The position numbers and the translations under genes were made by a program. 64,000 bases of DNA, taken from positions 124,001 to 188,000 of the forward strand of contig NZ_JAPZDS010000002.1 in the NCBI RefSeq assembly GCF_029813115.1, written 5' to 3'. The notes below the pieces were generated by a model, which was given only the letters and a program-made list of their open reading frames with translations, was not told the origin of the DNA and searched no databases. Of the stretch, positions 38,259 to 47,762 are shown piece after piece; within the stretch, counting starts at the first letter, position 1; each line of letters begins with the position of its first letter. This DNA is from Aureimonas sp. SK2 (GTDB taxonomy: Bacteria; Pseudomonadota; Alphaproteobacteria; Rhizobiales; Rhizobiaceae).

Positions 38259-40283
38259 TCAGCCGATACGGCCGCCGCCCTGGCGCGTGATGGCGACGAC
38301 CGAGGGCCGGGTCGGCATGGCGTCGTCGAAGTCCGGCCAGCGGGTCGAGAGGTCCTCGTAGTAGGACAGGCGGCCGAAGCCTTCCCAGTCCTCGCCGCCG
38401 TCGGCCGGGTGCTGGACCGCCACGAAGGCCGTCTGCATGTCGTCGAGGATCAGCGGGCCGCACATCTCGGCGCCGACCGGCACGCGGAAGAAGAGCTTCG
38501 AGGTGCCGCGGCCCTCGCCTTCGGTCTCCACCGCCCAGAGGCCGTCGGTGCGGCCGGTCGCCTTGGGGCTGTTGCCGTCGGTCGAGACCCAGAGGCGGCC
38601 GTCGGCGTCCACCGAGCAGTTGTCGGGCATGCCGAACCAGCCGTTCTTGGTGGTCTCGGTCGAGAAGGTGGCGCCGACCTCGGCCACCGACGGGTCGCCG
38701 CACTTCAGGAGCACCTCCCAGCGGCCCTTGGTGGCGGCGAAGTCCTCGCCGTCCTCGTGGATCTCGATGATGTGGCCGAAGGCGTTGGCGGCGCGGGGGT
38801 TGGCGGCGTCCACCTGCTCGGGCTTGCGCCGCGTGTTGTTGGTCAGCATCACGTAGACGCGGCCGTTCGTGCCGTTGGGCTCGACGTCCTCCGGGCGGTC
38901 CATTGGCGTCGCTTCCAGAAGGTCGGCGGCGCGGCGCGTCTCGATCAGGACGTCGGCCTGGCTCTGGAAGCCGTTGGCCTCCGAGAGCGGGCCCTGCCCG
39001 TGCACCAGCGGCAGCCACTCCATCGTGCCGTCGTCCGCGAACTTCGCCACATGAAGCGTGCCCTCGTCGAGGAGGTCCATGTTGGCGGCGCGGTCGTCCG
39101 GGTTGTACTTGCCGGCGGTCACGAACTTGTAGACGTAGTCGAAACGCTCGTCGTCGCCGAGATAGAAGACGACGCGGCCGTCCTTGGCGACGATCGATTC
39201 GGCGCCCTCGTGCTTGAAGCGGCCGAGCGCGGTGCGCTTCTTCGGCACGGAGTTCGGGTCCTCGACGTCCACCTCGACCACCCAGCCGAAGCGGTTCGGC
39301 TCGTTCGGCTCCTTGGACACGTCGAACCGGTCGTGGAACTGCCCCCAGGCATAGGTGCCCTCGGGGATGCCGAGGCGCTTGTAGTTGCCGGCCTCCGGGT
39401 GGCCCTCGGGCAGGGAGCCGGTGAAGTAGCCGTGGATGTTCTCCTCGGCCATGATGTAGGTGCCCCAGGGCGTGACGCCCCCGGCGCAGTTGTTGATCGT
39501 GCCGAAGACCTTGGTGCCGGTCGCGTCGGCCTTGGTCTTCAGGCGGTCATGCCCGGCCGCGGGGCCGGAGATCGCCATCGGGGTGGTGGCCGTGATGCGG
39601 CGGTTCTTCGCGCCGTCGCGCACGACCTGCCACTTCCCGTTCTCCTTGCGGATCTCGACGACGGTGCCGCCGTGCGCGGCCATCTCGATGTCGACGCGCT
39701 TCTGGTCGGCCGGAGCGATCTCCAGCTCCTTGACCATCTTGGCCGGGTCCTTCTTGTCGGCCTTCTCCACCACCTGCACGATGCCGGGGAACATCAGGTG
39801 CTCGTTGGTGTATTCGTGGTTCACCACGAGAAGCCCGTGCTCGGACGAGCCGTCGATCGGGATGAAGCCGACATAGTCGTTGTTGTAGCCGAACTGACGC
39901 GCCTGGGATTCCGGCGTCTGGTTGGCGGGGTCGAAGGCCGGGCTGTCGGGGAACAACGCGTCGCCCCAGCGCAGGAGGACGTCGGCGTCGTAGCCCTCGG
40001 CCACATGGTGGCGCTCGTCGATGCCGGCTTCGACTTCGGTGAAGTCGAAGCGGGTCCTGGTGGCGGCGCGGGCATGCTCGGCCGAGATCAGCGCCATGGG
40101 GCTGACCGTCGCCGCGATCGCGGTGGCCGCCAGCGAGCCGCGCAGGAAGTCGCGGCGCGAGAAGCGCGCGGCGATGATCTCGCCCATCGTGCGGTTGGCG
40201 GTCGGGTTCAGGCCCTCGCCCTCCGCCTCCTCGAGGCGGCTGGTCGGGAAGACGGCATGGCGCGGAGTGACGTGCTCGTTCAT
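38259..40283 (-). CDS. phoX: PhoX family alkaline phosphatase, Tat-exported
   Basis: The 674-residue protein has a Tat signal with SRRDFLRG (Arg43-Arg44) and a hydrophobic stretch to about residue 74. The mature part carries PhoX/DUF839 signatures such as VVNHEYTNEHLMFPG, NNCAGGVTPWGTYIMAEEN and NRFGWVVEVD. PhoX enzymes fold in the cytoplasm with iron and calcium and release phosphate from organic esters in the periplasm. A Pho box upstream supports PhoB control under phosphate limitation. It is monocistronic, with a hairpin downstream. Confidence 0.94.
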   Translation of the reverse strand: MNEHVTPRHAVFPTSRLEEAEGEGLNPTANRTMGEIIAARFSRRDFLRGSLAATAIAATVSPMALISAEHARAATRTRFDFTEVEAGIDERHHVAEGYDADVLLRWGDALFPDSPAFDPANQTPESQARQFGYNNDYVGFIPIDGSSEHGLLVVNHEYTNEHLMFPGIVQVVEKADKKDPAKMVKELEIAPADQKRVDIEMAAHGGTVVEIRKENGKWQVVRDGAKNRRITATTPMAISGPAAGHDRLKTKADATGTKVFGTINNCAGGVTPWGTYIMAEENIHGYFTGSLPEGHPEAGNYKRLGIPEGTYAWGQFHDRFDVSKEPNEPNRFGWVVEVDVEDPNSVPKKRTALGRFKHEGAESIVAKDGRVVFYLGDDERFDYVYKFVTAGKYNPDDRAANMDLLDEGTLHVAKFADDGTMEWLPLVHGQGPLSEANGFQSQADVLIETRRAADLLEATPMDRPEDVEPNGTNGRVYVMLTNNTRRKPEQVDAANPRAANAFGHIIEIHEDGEDFAATKGRWEVLLKCGDPSVAEVGATFSTETTKNGWFGMPDNCSVDADGRLWVSTDGNSPKATGRTDGLWAVETEGEGRGTSKLFFRVPVGAEMCGPLILDDMQTAFVAVQHPADGGEDWEGFGRLSYYEDLSTRWPDFDDAMPTRPSVVAITRQGGGRIG

Positions 40284-40336
40284 CGGAACGGGTCCCTGTC
40301 TCTTGGAATGGTTCCAGGGTGCCCTAAGCGGCGAAG

Positions 40337-40354
40337 ATCACAGCGGGATGACAG
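40337..40354 (-). promoter_or_regulatory. Pho box upstream of phoX
   Basis: On the minus strand CTGTCAT-CCCG-CTGTGAT is a pair of 7-bp direct repeats with 4-nt spacing, matching the PhoB consensus CTGTCAT-N4-CTGTCAT at 13 of 14 positions. It ends 54 nt before the phoX start, suitable for activation. Confidence 0.85.
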
Positions 40355-40469
40355 GGGAGGGGCGCGGTCGGTGGTCACGCCGACGTGACGGCCGGAACTG
40401 TGACGCCGCCGGATGCGTCCCTGTCACCCCAGCCGGCCGCCGGTCGGCCATGTTCCGGAGCAGCCATCC

Positions 40470-40838
40470 ATGATCCCAGACTTCCGCCCGGCGGCCCTTG
40501 CGGCCCTTCTCGCGCTCGGTGCAGCCCCGGCGCTCGCGCAGGACCCCAACGCGCCGCAGCCCCCCGTTCCCTCCGTGACGGCGGAATCGGGAACGCTCGA
40601 CTCGGGCGTCGGCGACGTGGACACCGCCGCCTGGATCGGCAAGCCGGTGATGAGTTCGGACCGCCAGCCGGTCGGCACGCTGCGCGAGGTGCGCACCGCC
40701 AGCGACACGGCCGACGCCGGCCTCATGGTCGTGGACCGCGAAGGTGGCAAGACCGCCGAGATCCCGATGCAGGGCGCCTCCTTCGACGGCACCAGCGTCG
40801 TCGTCACGCCGCTTCTGGAGGCGATCGAGGCCAACTGA
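40470..40838 (+). CDS. Exported PRC-barrel-like protein
   Basis: The 122-residue protein has a signal peptide (about 1-24, PALAQ) and a C-terminal region WIGKPVMSSDRQPVGTLREV followed by DAGLMVVDREGGKTAEIPMQ, which resembles a PRC-barrel fold. Such exported PRC-like proteins are common in Hyphomicrobiales and their role is unknown. GGAG lies 11 nt before the ATG; an upstream frame from 40413 adds a non-signal-like leader. It is divergent from phoX and ends at a strong terminator. Confidence 0.72.
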   Translation: MIPDFRPAALAALLALGAAPALAQDPNAPQPPVPSVTAESGTLDSGVGDVDTAAWIGKPVMSSDRQPVGTLREVRTASDTADAGLMVVDREGGKTAEIPMQGASFDGTSVVVTPLLEAIEAN

Positions 40839-40851
40839 CGCTTCGCCCATG

Positions 40852-40890
40852 AAAAAGGCCGGGTCCCGTGAAGGACCCGGCCTTTTTCTT
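40852..40890. terminator. Bidirectional terminator
   Basis: AAAAAGGCCGGGTCC with its complement around a 6-nt loop, ending CCTTTTTCTTTT on the plus strand. It separates two convergent genes. Confidence 0.88.
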
Positions 40891-40903
40891 TTGGTCGCGA
40901 AGG

Positions 40904-42391
40904 TCAGTTCGTGCCGAGGCAGAGGACCGGATAGATCGATTCCTGCACCTTGGCGGTCGCGTCCGGCACGCTTTCCAGCGGCAGCGAGGCGTCGGCGGTC
41001 TCGAAGGAGACCTTGTGGGTCTCGAGGAAGCGGGCGGCGGCGTCCGGGCGGATGGCGAAGTTGATGGACTGCGGGATGTCGCCGGTGAGATCCGCCACGG
41101 CCACCGCGTTCAGCTTGGCGGTGACGACGCCGACGACCCGGCCCGCGAGGTCGACCAGCGGGCCGCCCGAGTTGCCGGGCTGCACGGGGGCCGAAATCTG
41201 CAGGTAGTTGGCGTCGTTCATCAGTCCCATCAGCGACGACACGTTGCCGCGCGTCACGTTCAGGCTGTCGGCGAGGATGGAGCGCAGCGGAAAGCCCAGC
41301 GCCAGGATGTCCTCGCCGAGGCGCGGCTTGCCCGCGACGATCGGCAGGGGCTTGCCGACCTTGGCGTCGACCTTGAGGAGCGCGAGGTCGTGGTCCTCGT
41401 CGACCACCACCTGGCTCGCCGCCCCGAGATCGCCGACCAGCACCGTCTTGCAGGCCTTGGCGACATGGGCGTTGGTGAGCAGCCAGCCGTCCTTGGAGAC
41501 CACAAAGCCGGTGCCCGACGAATCGAAGCCCGGAGCGGGGCTCGCGAGCGAGGGCGTCTCCGCCTTCGGTGCCGAAGCGCCGTCGCCGAAGGCCACGCCT
41601 TCCGCCCGGCCGCTCTCGAAAAGGCGAGCCATGGGGCCAACGTCGCCCGAGCGCGGCTCGCCGGCAAAGGGCTCGACCGTCCGTGCGGCGACCTGGGCGT
41701 AGGGGCCGATCATCTCGGCATGGGCGGCATCCCAGGCGACGGAGAAGCCGCGCAGGTCGGCGCCGCGGCCGGAAAAGCGGATCAGGAAGTCGCGACCTGC
41801 CTCGTGCCCGCGGATGGTGAAGCCGCCGTTCGCCTGCTCGGCGGAAGCGATGGTCTTGTCGCCGCCGGCCTGCGAGAGGACGCCGAACACGCCGTCCAGC
41901 GTGTAGCCTTCCTTGGCGAAGCGCACGGTCTCGATCTCGATGCCGCCGTCGTCCGAACGCCAGAGGCTGCCGACCTCCGTCTCGCCGACCGGCGAGACCA
42001 TAGCGCCGGGCAGGCCGAGACGCACGCCGGTCGCCTCGTCGGTCACCTGCGTGAATCCGACGCCGTCGCGCACCGCATCGCTCTTCTCGATCACGAGCTT
42101 CAGGAACGCGTCGTCCATCACGCCGTCGGCCGCCAGGCCGTGGCGGGCCTGGAAGTCGCGCACGGCGCGCAGCGTCTGCGGTCCGATCCGGCCGTCGAAC
42201 GGGCCGGCATAGTCGCCGGTCCAGGTCAGGCGGTGCTGCAGGCCGGTCCGGAAGGCGAGGTCTGTATGCTCGTTGTAGAGGGCGGCCAGATCCTGCGCGG
42301 CCGTCGGCGCGGCATGAGCCGGCGCGGTCACGGCCACCGGAGCCGCACAGAGAAGCAGGCCTGCGAGAACCGCCGTCGTCACGCCGCGCAT
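40904..42391 (-). CDS. Exported trypsin-like serine protease with peptidoglycan-binding-like domain
   Basis: The 495-residue protein has a signal peptide (about 1-27), a PG_binding_1-like region (about 35-100: PFDGRIGPQTLRAVRDFQAR), a middle domain of about 180 residues and a C-terminal S1 protease domain. The triad is visible as TNAHVA (His, about 307), EDHDLALL (Asp) and APVQPGNSGGPL (Ser, about 409). It is likely periplasmic. No PDZ domain is present, unlike DegP. The substrate is unknown; the peptidoglycan-binding region suggests action at the wall. Confidence 0.85.
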   Translation of the reverse strand: MRGVTTAVLAGLLLCAAPVAVTAPAHAAPTAAQDLAALYNEHTDLAFRTGLQHRLTWTGDYAGPFDGRIGPQTLRAVRDFQARHGLAADGVMDDAFLKLVIEKSDAVRDGVGFTQVTDEATGVRLGLPGAMVSPVGETEVGSLWRSDDGGIEIETVRFAKEGYTLDGVFGVLSQAGGDKTIASAEQANGGFTIRGHEAGRDFLIRFSGRGADLRGFSVAWDAAHAEMIGPYAQVAARTVEPFAGEPRSGDVGPMARLFESGRAEGVAFGDGASAPKAETPSLASPAPGFDSSGTGFVVSKDGWLLTNAHVAKACKTVLVGDLGAASQVVVDEDHDLALLKVDAKVGKPLPIVAGKPRLGEDILALGFPLRSILADSLNVTRGNVSSLMGLMNDANYLQISAPVQPGNSGGPLVDLAGRVVGVVTAKLNAVAVADLTGDIPQSINFAIRPDAAARFLETHKVSFETADASLPLESVPDATAKVQESIYPVLCLGTN

Positions 42392-42564
42392 GGTTGATGC
42401 CCCCGTTCAATCAGTCCCGGGAGAAACGCGTGAGCCACGCTTTCGATCCCGTCGTTTAATGATTTGTCAAGCTTTAGATCGGCTGCTTTTCCGCTTGGTT
42501 TCGCGAACGTGTGGAAAACCGCTCGATTCCGCCCCGAATGTTTCGGGACCGTGTGCGGGTGGTC

Positions 42565-43692
42565 TCAGGAGCCGGACAGGCGCCCCGCGCCGTCGTCCGT
42601 GCCGAGTTCGGCGCCCGCGATCCGTTCGCCACGGCGGATCAGCTTTTCGGTCGAGATCAGGATCTGATCGATGTCGCGCCCCGCCTGGCCGAAATGGGTC
42701 TTGAGGGCGGCGACGCGCGCGTCCAGCCGCTGGAGGTCCTCGGCGAGGAGCACCACCTCGCGCTGGATCAGCCCCGCCTCGCGGCGCATCCTCTGGTCCT
42801 TCAGGAGCGCCTTCACCACCTCGATCGAGAGCATCAGTAGCGAGGGCGAGACGATCACGACGCGGGCGCGGTGCGCGCGCTGGATGATGTCGCCGAAATG
42901 CTCGTTGATCTCGGCGAAGACCGATTCGGAAGGCACGAAGATGAAGGCGGTGTCCTGCGTCTCGCCGGGCAGGAGATACTTCTCCGCCACGGCCTTCACA
43001 TGCACCTCCATGTCGCGGCGCAGGCGCGAGGCGGCCATGTCCCGCGCCTCGTCGCTCGGCGCTTCGCGAAATGCGGTCCAGGCCTCCAGCGGGAACTTGG
43101 CGTCCACCACCAGGGCCGGCGCGCCGTTGGGCATGGGTATCAGGCAATCCGGCCGCTTGCCGTTGGAAAGCGTCGCCTGGAAGGAGTAGGCGCCGGGCGG
43201 CAGGGCGTCCATGACGATCGCCTCCATCCGCGCCTGTCCGAAGGCGCCGCGCGCCTGCTTGTTGGCGAGGATGTCCTGGAGGCGCACGACCTCGCCGGCG
43301 AGCCCCTGGATCTGCCCCTGCGCCCGGTCGATCACGGCGAGCCGCTCGGCGAGGCGCGACAGCGTCTCGCCCGTGCGCACCTGCGCCTCGTTCAGGGAAT
43401 GGCCGACGCGGTGGCCCATGCCGTCGAGGCGCTCCGAGACGGTGCGCGCGAGCTCGGCCTGGCGGGCGCCCAGCATCTCGCCCATCGACTGGAGGCGGCC
43501 GGCGAGCTCGGCCTGCGCCTGCAGCATCTCCTCGCGGACGTCGCCCTCCGCGCCGCCGGCGCGGCCCCGGACGAAGCGCAGGAGCAACGCCAGCGCGCCG
43601 AGTGCGAGAAGCGCCTCGCCCCACGACACCGCGACGCCGAAGGGCGCGGCGAGCGGGCGATCCAGGAGGGAGGCGAGGGCGGAAAAGTCCAT
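42565..43692 (-). CDS. rmuC: DNA recombination protein RmuC
   Basis: The 375-residue protein has an N-terminal membrane segment (about 23-41, GEALLALGALALLLRFV), a coiled coil (about 50-140) and the RmuC nuclease-like core (LPPGAYSFQATLSNGKRPDCL, LVVDAKFPLEAW, YLLPGETQDTAFIFVPSES). In E. coli it limits inverted-repeat-stimulated inversions. The core Asp-Ala-Lys motif (DAKFP) of PD-(D/E)XK folds is intact. It is divergent from def, with a 97-nt gap. Confidence 0.94.
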   Translation of the reverse strand: MDFSALASLLDRPLAAPFGVAVSWGEALLALGALALLLRFVRGRAGGAEGDVREEMLQAQAELAGRLQSMGEMLGARQAELARTVSERLDGMGHRVGHSLNEAQVRTGETLSRLAERLAVIDRAQGQIQGLAGEVVRLQDILANKQARGAFGQARMEAIVMDALPPGAYSFQATLSNGKRPDCLIPMPNGAPALVVDAKFPLEAWTAFREAPSDEARDMAASRLRRDMEVHVKAVAEKYLLPGETQDTAFIFVPSESVFAEINEHFGDIIQRAHRARVVIVSPSLLMLSIEVVKALLKDQRMRREAGLIQREVVLLAEDLQRLDARVAALKTHFGQAGRDIDQILISTEKLIRRGERIAGAELGTDDGAGRLSGS

Positions 43693-43789
43693 GGCCGGAG
43701 GCTAGCCGATTCCCCGGGGCTTCGATAGATCAAACCAAGAACATTTGCGGCCGGTTGACCGCTCCGCGCCTTGCGATTACCTGACGCTC

Positions 43790-44308
43790 ATGAGCGTCAA
43801 GCCCCTCGTCATCCTGCCCGATCCGATCCTGCGTCGCGTGTCCGAGCCGATCACGCGCGTCGACGACGCGGTTCGCCGCTTCGCCGACGACATGCTGGAG
43901 ACGATGTACGACGCGCCCGGCATCGGGCTGGCCGCGATTCAGGTCGGCGAGCCCCTGCGCATCGTCACCATCGACCTGTCCAAGGAGGACGATCCGGAAA
44001 AGGCGCCGCAGGTGTTCCTGAACCCGGAGATCCTGGCCTCCACCGACGAGCGCTCGACCTACGAGGAAGGCTGCCTCTCGATCCCCGACTACTATGCCGA
44101 GGTCGAGCGGCCGGCGGGGGTGACCGTGCGCTATCTCGGGCTCGACGGACAGACGCACGAGATCGAGGCCGACGGGCTGCTGGCGACCTGCCTCCAGCAC
44201 GAGATTGACCACCTCAACGGCGTGCTCTTCATCGACCACATCTCGAAGCTGAAGCGCGACATGGTGATCCGCAAGTTCTCCAAGGCGTCGAAGCGCGGCG
44301 CGGTTTGA
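43790..44308 (+). CDS. def: Peptide deformylase
   Basis: The 172-residue metalloenzyme removes the formyl group from nascent proteins. All three motifs are present: [16 protein letters not shown] (Cys95) and QHEIDHLNG (His137, His141, with catalytic Glu138). It overlaps fmt by TTGA, giving the usual def-fmt-truA order. Little Shine-Dalgarno sequence is seen; the in-frame upstream ATG at 43745 adds unrelated residues. Confidence 0.96.
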   Translation: MSVKPLVILPDPILRRVSEPITRVDDAVRRFADDMLETMYDAPGIGLAAIQVGEPLRIVTIDLSKEDDPEKAPQVFLNPEILASTDERSTYEEGCLSIPDYYAEVERPAGVTVRYLGLDGQTHEIEADGLLATCLQHEIDHLNGVLFIDHISKLKRDMVIRKFSKASKRGAV

Positions 44309-45249
44309 CCCTCCGCCTCGTCTTCATGGGAACGCCGGACTTCGCCGTTCCCACCTTGCGCGCCCTGCACGGGGCGGGCCACGAGATCGCCGCCGTCTAC
44401 ACCCAGCCGCCGCGCCCGGCCGGACGGCGCGGCCTGGAGACGGTGCCCTCGCCCGTGGAAAGCGAGGCGCGCCGGCTGGGACTTGAGGTGCGCAGTCCCG
44501 TCTCGCTGAAGGGCGCCGAGGAGCAGGCGGCCTTTGCGGCGCTTGGGGCCGACGTCGCGGTGGTCGTCGCCTACGGTCTCCTCCTGCCCAGACCCATCCT
44601 AGAGGCGCCGCGCTTCGGCGCGCTCAACGGCCATGGCTCGCTCCTGCCGCGCTGGCGCGGGGCGGCGCCCATCCAGCGGGCGATCGAGGCGGGCGACCCC
44701 GTCACCGGCATGATGGTCATGGGCATGGAGGCCGGGCTCGACACCGGCCCCGTGGCGCTGACGCGCGAGGTCGCGATCGGCGAAACGGACACGGCGCGCG
44801 AGGTTCACGACCGCCTGTCGGCCGCTTCGGCCGAACTGATGGTCGAAGCGATGGCCGGGCTCGAGGCCGGCACGCTCCGCTTCGAGCGCCAGGACGCCAT
44901 CGCCGCCCGCACGGGCCGCGAAGTGGCCTATGCCGCCAAGATCGAGAAGGGCGAGGCGGCGGTCGACTGGTCGCGCCCCGGCTCCGAGATCGCGCGCCGG
45001 ATCAACGCCTTCTCGCCGTTCCCCGGCGCCTGGACGCTGCTCGGCGGCGAGCGGCTGAAACTGCTGCGCGCCGTTTTCGAGGCGGGATCGGGCGAGCCCG
45101 GCACGGCGCTGGACGACGGGCTCCTGATCGCGGCGGGCGAGGGGGCGGTCAGGCTCCTGGAGGTGCAGAAGGCGGGGGGCAAGCCGGCAGCGGCGGCCGA
45201 TTTCCTGCGCGGGACGCCGGTCCCCGCCGGCAGGCGCCTCGGCGCCTGA
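44305..45249 (+). CDS. fmt: Methionyl-tRNA formyltransferase
   Basis: The 314-residue enzyme formylates initiator Met-tRNA with 10-formyl-THF. The start [20 protein letters not shown], the hydrolase motif [20 protein letters not shown] and the C-terminal OB-type domain ([20 protein letters not shown]) are normal. The initiation codon is TTG inside the def stop overlap; starting at the next ATG (44326) would remove the first beta strand. Translation is therefore probably coupled to def. Confidence 0.95.
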   Translation: MTLRLVFMGTPDFAVPTLRALHGAGHEIAAVYTQPPRPAGRRGLETVPSPVESEARRLGLEVRSPVSLKGAEEQAAFAALGADVAVVVAYGLLLPRPILEAPRFGALNGHGSLLPRWRGAAPIQRAIEAGDPVTGMMVMGMEAGLDTGPVALTREVAIGETDTAREVHDRLSAASAELMVEAMAGLEAGTLRFERQDAIAARTGREVAYAAKIEKGEAAVDWSRPGSEIARRINAFSPFPGAWTLLGGERLKLLRAVFEAGSGEPGTALDDGLLIAAGEGAVRLLEVQKAGGKPAAAADFLRGTPVPAGRRLGA

Positions 45250-45253
45250 CGCG

Positions 45254-46057
45254 ATGCCCCGCTACAAGCTGACCATCGAATACGACGGCTCCACCTATTG
45301 CGGCTGGCAGCGCCAGAAGAACGGCATCTCCGTGCAGGAGACGGTGGAGCGCGCGCTTCTGGCCTTCTGCGGCGAAGAGGTCACCCTGTTCGGCGCGGGG
45401 CGCACGGATGCCGGCGTCCATGCGACGGGCCAGGTCGCCCATGTCGACATCGCCCGCGATTGGCGGACAGACACGGTGCGCGACGCCCTGAACGCCTATC
45501 TGCGCGAGGAAGGGGGCGTCGCGATCCTTCAGGCGGAGCGGGCGCCCGACGGGTTCGACGCCCGCTTCTCGGCCCGCAAGCGGCACTATCTCTACCGCAT
45601 CCTCAACCGCCGGCCGCCGCCCTCGATCCTCAAGGGCCAGGTCTGGTGGGTCTGGCGTCCGCTCGACGTCGAAGCCATGGACCGCGCCGCCAAGCGGCTC
45701 CTCGGCACACACGATTTCAACACGTTCCGCTCGGTGAACTGCCAGGCGAAGAACCCGGTGCGCACGCTGGAGCGTCTCGACGTCGTGAGCGCGCCCGGCG
45801 GCGAGGTGCATATCCACGCCTCCGCCCAGTCCTTCCTGCACAACCAGATCCGCTCCTTCGCGGGCTCGCTGAAGCTCGTCGGCGAGGGGCGCTGGACGGA
45901 AGGCGACCTCGTCGCCGCGCTCGAATCGCGCGACCGCAAGCGCTGCGGCCCGGTCGCCCCGCCGGACGGGCTCTACCTCACCCGTGTCGACTACGCACCC
46001 GCCTCAGCCGATCGTCAGGCCGAAGAGATCGGAGACGGCGGCGAAGGAGAGGAGTGA
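45254..46057 (+). CDS. truA: tRNA pseudouridine(38-40) synthase
   Basis: The 267-residue enzyme isomerises uridines 38-40 in the tRNA anticodon arm. The catalytic Asp52 is in [32 protein letters not shown] and [14 protein letters not shown] are typical. The last 54 nt overlap the 3' end of the convergent membrane-protein gene; those codons encode a charged tail ([14 protein letters not shown]) outside the conserved fold. Confidence 0.96.
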   Translation: MPRYKLTIEYDGSTYCGWQRQKNGISVQETVERALLAFCGEEVTLFGAGRTDAGVHATGQVAHVDIARDWRTDTVRDALNAYLREEGGVAILQAERAPDGFDARFSARKRHYLYRILNRRPPPSILKGQVWWVWRPLDVEAMDRAAKRLLGTHDFNTFRSVNCQAKNPVRTLERLDVVSAPGGEVHIHASAQSFLHNQIRSFAGSLKLVGEGRWTEGDLVAALESRDRKRCGPVAPPDGLYLTRVDYAPASADRQAEEIGDGGEGEE

Positions 46058-46633
46058 GACGAAGACCATCATCGTGACGATGGCGATCGAGAGCGGATAG
46101 TCGGAGCCCGTCGCCACCGCGATCAGCCGCACGGTCAGGACGATGGAGGCGACGGCGATCAGGAGGCCGAGGATCTGCGTGAGGTCGCTCTGGCCGCCGA
46201 GAAGGAGGAGCACGAAGAAGGGCGAGAAGGCCCAGGTCAGGAGCGCGCCGCCCCAGTTCACCGCCACCACGAAGGGCACCATCCGCTTCGAGAAGCCGAT
46301 GTGCCTCGCGGCGACCCCGACGAGCAGGAGCGGCAGGAGCCAGGCCGTCAGATCGGCCAACGCATGGGCCGCCAGCGCGACCACCGGCGTGACCGGCGCC
46401 CCCGCCCGCTCGATGCGCTCGAATTCCAGCCAGGACAGGGCGGTCGGCGGCAGCGCCACGACAAGCGCCGAGAAGGAGCGCCAGAACCCATCCGCCGACA
46501 AGTCGAGGCGGTCGAGGCCCCGCCGGTCGCCGGCCATGAGCCGCCAGGCGCCGGTGAAGTAGCGCCCGATTTCCGGGAGGCTCGGCAGGAAGTCAGGACT
46601 GGGCGGCGAACCAGCGGGCAATGAAGGTTTCAT
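46004..46633 (-). CDS. Multi-pass membrane protein, Yip1-like, conserved beside dapE
   Basis: The 209-residue protein has a cytoplasmic N-terminus ([19 protein letters not shown]) and four or five hydrophobic segments, among them [39 protein letters not shown] and [18 protein letters not shown]. Such a protein follows dapE in many Hyphomicrobiales and has no known function. The ATG at 46633 lies 41 nt inside dapE; its conserved N-terminal segment makes a much later start unlikely. Its 3' end overlaps truA by 54 nt on the other strand. Confidence 0.8.
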   Translation of the reverse strand: MKPSLPAGSPPSPDFLPSLPEIGRYFTGAWRLMAGDRRGLDRLDLSADGFWRSFSALVVALPPTALSWLEFERIERAGAPVTPVVALAAHALADLTAWLLPLLLVGVAARHIGFSKRMVPFVVAVNWGGALLTWAFSPFFVLLLLGGQSDLTQILGLLIAVASIVLTVRLIAVATGSDYPLSIAIVTMMVFVSLLSFAAVSDLFGLTIG

Positions 46634-47762
46634 AGATGGCCGTCAGCGTTTCGAGATCCGAGAGGGCGACCCTCTCATTGGCCATATGCATGGTGGAGCC
46701 GACAAGGCCGAATTCCACAACCGGGCAGTGGTTCTTGATGAAGCGGGCATCCGAGGTGCCCCCGGACGTCGAAAGGGCGGGCCGGCGTCCGGTGACCGCC
46801 TCCACCGCCTCGGACAGCGCCTCCGTCAGGGGGCCGGCGGCGGTCACGAAGACGTCCGAAACCGGCTCGCGCCAGGCGATCTCGTAAGGCCCGCCGCCGA
46901 GCGCCGCTTCGATCCGCCGCAGGAGTTCGGCGCGAAGGGGGCCCGGCGTCCAGCGGTCGTTGAAGCGGACGTTGAACGCCATCTCGACGCGGGCGGGAAT
47001 GACGTTGGTCGCCGAATTGCCCGTGTCGATCGTCGTGGCTTCGAGGTTCGACGGCTGGAAGGCGTCGCTCCCTTCGTCGAGCGGAGGATCGTGCAGCGCG
47101 TCCAGAACGGCGGCGAGCCGCCGCAGCGGGTTGTCGGCGAGGTGGGGATAGGCGACGTGGCCCTGGCGGCCGAGGATCGCGAGGCGCCCCGACAGCGAGC
47201 CGCGCCGGCCGATCTTGATCATGTCGCCGAGCGCCGCTGGATTGGTCGGCTCGCCGACGAGGCAGGCGTCGAAGCGCTCGCCCGCATCCTCGGCAAAGGC
47301 CAGGAGCTTCACCGTGCCGTTGATCGCCGGCCCTTCCTCGTCGCCGGTGATCAGCAGGGAAACCTGGCCGTCGGGCAGCCGTCCGGCGGATGCGAGCCTG
47401 GCGACGGCCGCGACGAAGCAGGCGATGCCGCCCTTCATGTCGACGGCGCCGCGTCCGAACATCTCGCCGCCTTCCACCGCGCCGGAGAAGGGCGGGTGGC
47501 GCCATTCGGCTTCCGCGCCCGGTGGCACCACGTCGGTGTGGCCGGCAAAGCAGAGATGCGGCCCCCCCGTCCCGCGCCGGGCGAGGAGGTTCTCGACGTC
47601 GGGCGTACCGGCTTCCGAAAAGACCGGTCGGCGGACGGAGAAGCCCAGCGGCTCCAGCATGGCGGCCAGCTCGCCGAGCGCCCCGCCCTCGGCCGGGGTC
47701 ACGGAGGGGCAGCGCAGGAGGCGCAGGAGATTCGCGGCGGGATCGGTCGGGAGCGGCGTCAT
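46593..47762 (-). CDS. dapE: Succinyl-diaminopimelate desuccinylase
   Basis: The 389-residue M20 family zinc hydrolase makes LL-diaminopimelate for lysine and cell wall. Metal and catalytic residues are in FAGHTDVVPPG, GRGAVDMKGG and ITGDEEGPA; the C-terminal STSGGTSDARFIK and VEFGLVGSTMHMANE complete the DapE pattern. Its 3' end overlaps the membrane-protein gene by 41 nt. dapD, which acts in the same pathway, lies 2 kb away in the same direction. Confidence 0.95.
   Translation of the reverse strand: MTPLPTDPAANLLRLLRCPSVTPAEGGALGELAAMLEPLGFSVRRPVFSEAGTPDVENLLARRGTGGPHLCFAGHTDVVPPGAEAEWRHPPFSGAVEGGEMFGRGAVDMKGGIACFVAAVARLASAGRLPDGQVSLLITGDEEGPAINGTVKLLAFAEDAGERFDACLVGEPTNPAALGDMIKIGRRGSLSGRLAILGRQGHVAYPHLADNPLRRLAAVLDALHDPPLDEGSDAFQPSNLEATTIDTGNSATNVIPARVEMAFNVRFNDRWTPGPLRAELLRRIEAALGGGPYEIAWREPVSDVFVTAAGPLTEALSEAVEAVTGRRPALSTSGGTSDARFIKNHCPVVEFGLVGSTMHMANERVALSDLETLTAIYETFIARWFAAQS

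Noticed and set aside
40398-40427. CTGTGAC and CTGTCAC on the plus strand considered as a second Pho box for the PRC-barrel gene
   Set aside because: The two units are 23 nt apart with no matching middle unit, so the tandem 11-nt spacing of Pho boxes is not met.
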